Part shown: positions 58,752-64,000 of the stretch, piece after piece | Layout: each line of letters opens with the position of its first letter | How positions within the stretch are numbered: position 1 is the stretch's first letter | DNA from: Selaginella tamariscina | Taxonomy: Eukaryota; Streptophyta; Lycopodiopsida; Selaginellales; Selaginellaceae | Length of the DNA stretch: 64,000 bases | Direction of reading: 5' to 3' | Assembly (NCBI GenBank): GCA_003024785.1 | Contig: PUQB01000002.1 | Coordinates: forward strand, 1,824,840-1,888,839 | Program-made: the position numbers and the translations under genes | The notes under the pieces: model-generated | The model's input: only the letters and a program-made list of their open reading frames with translations | The model's database searches: none | What the model was told of the DNA's origin: nothing

Positions 58752-61700
58752 GTGCATGAATATAAAATAACTAATTAATACTTAGTAATTATTAATTAAT
58801 TATTAATAAATATAAATTTTAATTAATTTATAAATTAATTCTTAATTAACCTACTTAGTATTAATAAAATCAATTTTATCATTGCTAGAGAATATATCTT
58901 TATATTTTTTACACTAATATGTAATATGCGACAAAGAATGAATAAAAATATAATCTTTATGTCAATATATATTTAATAAACATTACAACCTAAATACATA
59001 CAAAGAATATTTATATGATAAAACAATTATTATATTTTAATAGGATATTCACAAAATAAAGAATATTCCTAAAATATTTTAGAATATTATTATTCTTTAG
59101 TGAATATTTTACAATAATTAAAAAATATTATCAAACATAGTCAAACATAATTACAAATAAAATCATTTTCTTATCAACATGTCAAATTTATTTGTAATTT
59201 AGTTTCTCCTTAACCATATAATCACCCTCTGGATTGATAAAATTATATTGATCAATATTTTAATGTTGTTGCCACCACCTAACACTTTCACGAATATAGT
59301 TAGGAATTACATTCTTGTTAATATGTAATCTGTGATAAGACCAGGAGTGCATAAAGGCTTATTTAAAAAATGAAGTTCCTTGATAATAAATTGTAGAGCA
59401 CTCGGTTGCTCTCCTTTAATTTATAAACTTAAAAAAGCGCCAAGATATTTTATATGGTGGATATTACTTGCAAAAGCTTTCAAGATTCTTCTTTTTAAGT
59501 ATGTGTCCAAGTAATTCACTAATTCATCCATGGTATTAATATCATAATGGGTTGAAAAGTGATTGGATGGATACAAGCAATGTTTTGGTTGAGTATAGCC
59601 TTTTGACGAAAGTTATGTACCACTAAGATATATGTGTTTTTATTATCCTTAATTGATTAATCTCTCAATAAAGCCTAATTATTCTTTCATTCTTGAAGAA
59701 GTATGGCTTTTTTCCTTTCTCACATCGTAGTATTCAAGAGGTTTATAATAAATCACTAGTAAAAAATCCAATCTTTATGAAGCACCTCTTCTACAACACT
59801 ATAGTGCTTGTTGAGCAAATTCAACAGTGGTGTCATGTTGTGACACTGCATGCATAACCAAATCTCACAAGCGCACCCATCTCCTTGAGCCTTTGAAAGA
59901 GACAGTCCAACCCTAGACAAAAAATAATATTATATCAAAATTTACCATGACAATGAATGAAAATCCCTGTTTAATTTCTCTTTCCCTGTCCTCAAGCCTT
60001 TGTTAATAAAGCAAAAGCCATTACACATGCAACAATACAATATGGCCATGGGTAATAAGGGGCAATGTTGAATGGTATCTTCCGTTTCTTCTGCTGATGT
60101 TTTTCATGGTCAGTTGAGTAATTGAATATTTTGTGCTTCTTAAAATAACTTCCGGTGTCATATCTAGTTCAGAATTATCCTTAGACTTCGACATTGAACC
60201 AGATTCCTCCTTAAAGCTGTCGCATTTCCTAGGAGGGAACTTTCACAAATACTCTTGTATGGGTTTGTTGGAGAACCTTTCTATTCACTTGTTCAAGTCC
60301 TTAACCATAGTCTTATCATTTTTAAACGGCAAACACACATGTATCCCTAAGGTAACACTCCTTCAAGATGGAACCTTGAGTGTAGTAATAAAAAACCCAT
60401 GCATCACTATGAGGACCCCTGATTAAGTTGACGATGTTGCATGTAGCCTGACTTGTAATGTTTGGATAATGTATATTGCTGAATACATCTCTCTCAACTA
60501 TCAATGTATTGGATGGAGGTTCATGCCCATTGGAGTAAAGGCAGATGCCTAACCAGTCGTTTGGAAGTTTAAAATTATATGGCGCATTCCTAATAACCAA
60601 GTGAACAACCGTATCAATACAACATGGGATCAACATTGTTCATGTAAAATCCAATACAAGAATGTCTATTCTTCTTGGTAAAAACGAAGGCAAAGGTATT
60701 GATGACATGAATAAAAATCAAGAAATAAATACCTAAAGACGTAGGTATTAAGTAAATGTATAAAAATTAAATAATAAATACCTTCTCTATACATACTTGC
60801 ACAACTAAGCTTCTCCACTAAATCTTTTAGCACCCTATTTAAAGAAGAATTTCTAATACCCATCGATCAATCACAAACATTTGCAAAGGTTTCCTATAGG
60901 CAGTGATGTTACCCATAAAGTCTCTGACTCCACAACAAACATTTATAAGGCTTGTCATGATTTGTAGCGTCCTTTATTAGGTTCAACTGAGTTTTTTACT
61001 ATTGAAGGACTACCATAAAAAAAGGCGTCATCGCAATGTTCTCCTTTTTGACATTGGTGTGCAATAGATTCTTGCACAGATCTCCCGATTGGTTTACCCA
61101 TTGGACAAGTGTATCATCGTCTGTCACCTATAAATATTTTGTTGACCTCCTCATGTGAAGCCAAGGTTCAACCCAGTTTATGATAGTGTATTCCTAACTA
61201 TTCTCTGAAATGTCTGATTATCTTCAACTCCATTGCTTTTAAGATAAAAAGGAGAGGTGGGATTGCTGTTGTTAATAAGTAGTTTGCCATCAGCTACCAA
61301 ATCAATTAACACTTTCACTATTGTTCCGTTCAGAAGCTTCAACCATGTGAACTTGAAGTCGTTGTCCATGTCCTTCGCAGGTTGGACTGACTTAGTCTTC
61401 AACATTCTTACTAGGTTTCTTTGCAGACTTTTCCGAGGCTCCCCTTCACTCGTCTACTTCTTTTTAAGTGTTCCTTTTGCAAACGATTCTATAATCCCTA
61501 CTCATTTTTTGAAAACCATGTCCTCAAGATAAGAAATTAGCATCATCAGAAAGGATGTTTCCTTTCCACCCACTTAAGCAAAATCAATTGCTGCAATTTT
61601 TTTCAGCTCTTTATAGATAGATTAATTAAACGATTAATATGTTGACGAGATAAATCTCGCCAAGAATTTTTCTTATTCGGTATTCCACACTTTGTTCTCT

Positions 61701-61775
61701 CCCTGCAATAACTCTTTGTGGCCACCCAAGAGTTACCCACATGGATCGTGTGTGTTTAAACTTCTCCCATATTGT
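58752..61775 (-). mobile_element. Inverted, truncated copy of the right third of element 2
   Basis: Read on the minus strand, this region repeats 55260-58745: the glycine- and proline-containing middle of the accessory gene (60636-60322), the lysine-rich piece near 61405, the HAD region (about 59900-59500) and the AT-rich tail with GAATATTC words (about 59110-59040). It abuts element 2 tail to tail near 58752, with the outermost terminal repeat bases missing on this side, and ends near 61775 where aspartyl aminopeptidase intron sequence begins ('tctcccatatt' then 'gtaccataatg'). It is more diverged than the two copies of element 1 are from each other, and all its frames are broken. Confidence 0.8.
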
Positions 61776-61939
61776 ACCATAATGAACATACATACACACA
61801 CCTAAAACACGCACGCACAAAGAACTATCTGTATATGAACTGTCAGTCCAATAAGAAAAGAACTCAGAAAGACATATACACACATATAATATACATGTAT
61901 TTGTGTGTGTGCAAAGGTCTCTCTCTCACACGCACACAC

Positions 61940-62451
61940 AGTTTAGTGACCTGTCTAAGTGGATAGCGAGAGTGGGAATACGCAATATGGATTCATTAAC
62001 CTTGACAAGCACATGATTAAAAACTCCCTCTTTATCCTTAGCAAGTGCTCGTCCAGCAACACTTAAATCTCTGTCAAACCTGGATAACATAATAACAATT
62101 ACTATAATAACCATATATATATAACAAATTTTATGTAATATATCATTACCATGTGTGCCACAATCCGCCTCCATTGGTTTGAACACCAATATTTAAAAAA
62201 CCCGGATTTTGTTGAAGCAGAAATTGGCTTAAGTATTGGACATGGACTGTTGTATGTGCTGCTATAATGTGAAACCCATTGCCACCTTCACATCTGTAAA
62301 TAAATAAAAGTAATCATATGTTATTGTATATACTCGTAAATTCTAAGCTGACCAGCCGTGTGTGTGTGTGTATGTGTGTGTGTGAGAGAGAGAGAGAGAG
62401 AGGAGAGAGTTAATAGCAATGTATAGATAAAATGAATAGTATGCTGACCAG

Positions 62452-62488
<37 letters not shown>

Positions 62489-63315
62489 AGTTAATAGCAA
62501 TGTATAGATAAAATGAATAGTATGCTGACCAGCATGTGTGTGTGTGTGTGAGAGGGAGGGAGAGGGAGGGAGAGAGAGGGAGAAGAGAGTTAATAGCAAG
62601 TACTAGCTAAGTACATTAGTATATAGTCCATGAAGAGGTGTCTTGTCACATATTATCTGTTATTATGAAGATATGTATGCTCCCAGGTTACCAGTATACA
62701 GTGTATATGCATACTATGTATACACACATATACGTATGCTAATGTGTACATATATGCATATATATGTACAGATAAGATGAATAGTAAAGAAGAAAAAAAA
62801 CATACTTCTGACTATGGCAAATGCCACCAAGGTAGACATGTTTCTAGTGAAGAAATAGCGGCTTCCAGGTTCAATATTGGACCACTCATCTTCCTCGTTT
62901 ATTTGCAGAAATTCCGCTTCTAAAAGCATCCTTTTCGCCTCCACTAAACATAATTAATTAAAATTAACTAAATAATCTCTTTATATATATATATATATAT
63001 ATATATATCAAGTACTCAGAATGTGTCTCTAAATGGTTTATACCTATCTGTTAAATATATATATTAAAACCATTTTGAACACACACACGACATATATGTG
63101 TCTGCATGATGTGCATATACAGTTGTTTTCTTTTTCATACACACACACACACACACACATGTGTGTGTGTGTGTGTACATGCATAAGACGTATTCTGCTG
63201 TGTGTGATGTGTATCTGAAACACACATACACACACACTTCAAACTTACTCGTAGCATGAAAAGGGGTCCATGATGCATTTAAAAAAGCAATGAAATCGGA
63301 AACAATAGAAGGGTC
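61940..63315 (-). pseudogene. Aspartyl aminopeptidase (M18) remnant, copy B, N-terminal exons
   Basis: Exons on the minus strand: 63315-63249 (SIVSDFIAFLNASWTPFH), 62943 to about 62806 (MLLEAEFLQINEEDEW, then FFTRNMSTLVAFAI), 62293-62150 (GGNGFHIIAAHT, then VQTNGGGLWHTW) and 62079 to about 61940 (FDRDLSVAGRALAKDKEG, then ILRIPTLAIHLDRSLN). Canonical GT/AG borders flank the third and fourth. This copy is better preserved than copy A: it keeps the GGGLWHTW segment and the third-exon acceptor. However, a one-base loss near 62813 and the absence of the C-terminal half, replaced by element 2 sequence from 61775 down, leave it broken. The element 1 target site TCTCTCTC is uninterrupted here at about 61920-61927. 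Confidence 0.85.
62340..62605. repeat. (GT)n(GA)n minisatellite, three units, in aminopeptidase copy B intron
   Basis: Three units of a roughly 85-90 bp repeat ('gctgaccagc', GT tract, GA tract, 'gagttaatagcaatgtatag'); copy A has two. Minus-strand frames over it are low-complexity artefacts. Confidence 0.88.
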
Positions 63316-64000
63316 CTGTAGACAAAAAAAATTAAATAGAAATTAAACATATAAATATAAATTACCTTATTAGGAGCAGGGGTTGTTGGAATGTGCTTTG
63401 TATTTTATAGCTGGAATCTAATTAGATTCCTAGGAAATTTTTTGGATTCCTGTTCTTTGTTCCCACAATCCATGTAGCATACGCAACAGCAGCTTGTAAT
63501 ATCATACAAGCCATGCCCTATAATCAATGTTTAATAATGTTTAATGTTGTTAGCATTAAAATATGATGTTATTAACCGCTCTTTAACATTAACATTTATC
63601 ATATATGCATGCATTCTGCAGATAATTTAAAGTTGTCAAATTTATTCATTATTTTATTTTTATAAATTTCCAACACATTAGTACACAGAAGGTTTCGTTC
63701 TGACTAATTCAAAGTTAGCTAAAATTTAATTTGATTCATATGCATCAAAATTATATTTTAATATTTCAGTCTTATTATAAGCTATATATAGACACATGTA
63801 TTTACCCATTAAACATAAATGATATTAAATTATGTGATCAATAGTGATCTACATATTATTAATTCATTAATTTAGTAGCGGAAAAACTTTTGTAGACTTC
63901 ATATATTTATACAACCTTTACAATTATTTTTAAAACATATTAGACTAGCACTATGTTGCATACTGGTGTTTTACTGCATACTTTCCTTCAGGAGAGTGGT
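63316..64000. other. Upstream flank of aminopeptidase copy B (duplicate of 14063-14753)
   Basis: It is collinear with the flank of copy A up to the window end ('ggagagtggt'), so the duplicated block extends past the window. AT-rich, no gene recognised other than the possible leader exon noted for copy A. Confidence 0.55.

Noticed and set aside
58620-58870. TTAATTAA-rich stretch as a replication origin or matrix attachment region
   Set aside because: AT-richness alone is not evidence; the stretch is explained as the mirrored subterminal regions of two abutting element 2 copies.

Overview
This window looks like nuclear DNA of a land plant. It carries a plant-style microsomal cytochrome P450, pieces of a plant-type aspartyl aminopeptidase gene with short introns, a plant-type NIF/FCP1-like HAD domain, telo-box-like promoter motifs, Ty3/gypsy LTR fossils, and AT-rich microsatellite-laden spacers. 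The mix, including a DUF7869-type transposase-like gene, would fit a seed-free plant (fern, lycophyte or bryophyte), but I cannot name the species. All calls come from reading the sequence; no search was run.

Layout. 1-3545 is AT-rich spacer. 3558-14062 is a broken minus-strand aspartyl aminopeptidase gene (copy A), split by an 8.3-kb DNA transposon at 4489-12807 (element 1, copy 1). 14754-31060 is nested LTR-retroelement debris, with a 10.1-kb Ty3/gypsy element (15644-25780, exact 5-bp target duplication) inside older material. 31440-32060 is a minisatellite. 32150-40004 is a second copy of element 1, inserted about 30 bp past the stop of a minus-strand P450 (40033-41549, frame-disrupted). 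42409-44064 is a small gag-only LTR element. 45083-58751 is a 13.7-kb second transposon (element 2). It is followed tail to tail by a truncated inverted copy (58752-61775), which abuts a second aspartyl aminopeptidase fragment (copy B, 61940-63315). Copy B preserves the empty target site of element 1.

The most interesting content is the pair of large DNA transposon families. Element 1 is MULE-like: a DDE transposase with a C-terminal SWIM zinc finger, GGAGGCT-type terminal inverted repeats and 8-9 bp target duplications. It also carries a divergent, intron-containing gene of about 1,000 codons that joins a ParB-like domain to a beta-class DNA methyltransferase-like domain whose motif IV is altered (DLPN). 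Between the two genes lies a tandem array of about 130-bp units. Each unit holds a 10-bp palindromic arm pair (TGCCGACTGA/TCAGTCGGCA) and is bounded by splice-like signals, so the array reads as serially duplicated leader exons. The same CAGTCGGCA word recurs at both element ends.

Element 2 repeats the plan with different parts: GTTGTAACTAAA terminal repeats, a DUF7869-type transposase-like gene on the minus strand, a divergent accessory gene ending in a NIF/FCP1-like HAD domain, and two arrays of the palindrome GGCGGGATTAATCCCGCC placed where the two 5' leaders would be. The parallel suggests that palindrome arrays next to divergent transposase and accessory genes are a functional module, perhaps protein-binding sites or structured leaders. 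That is inference.
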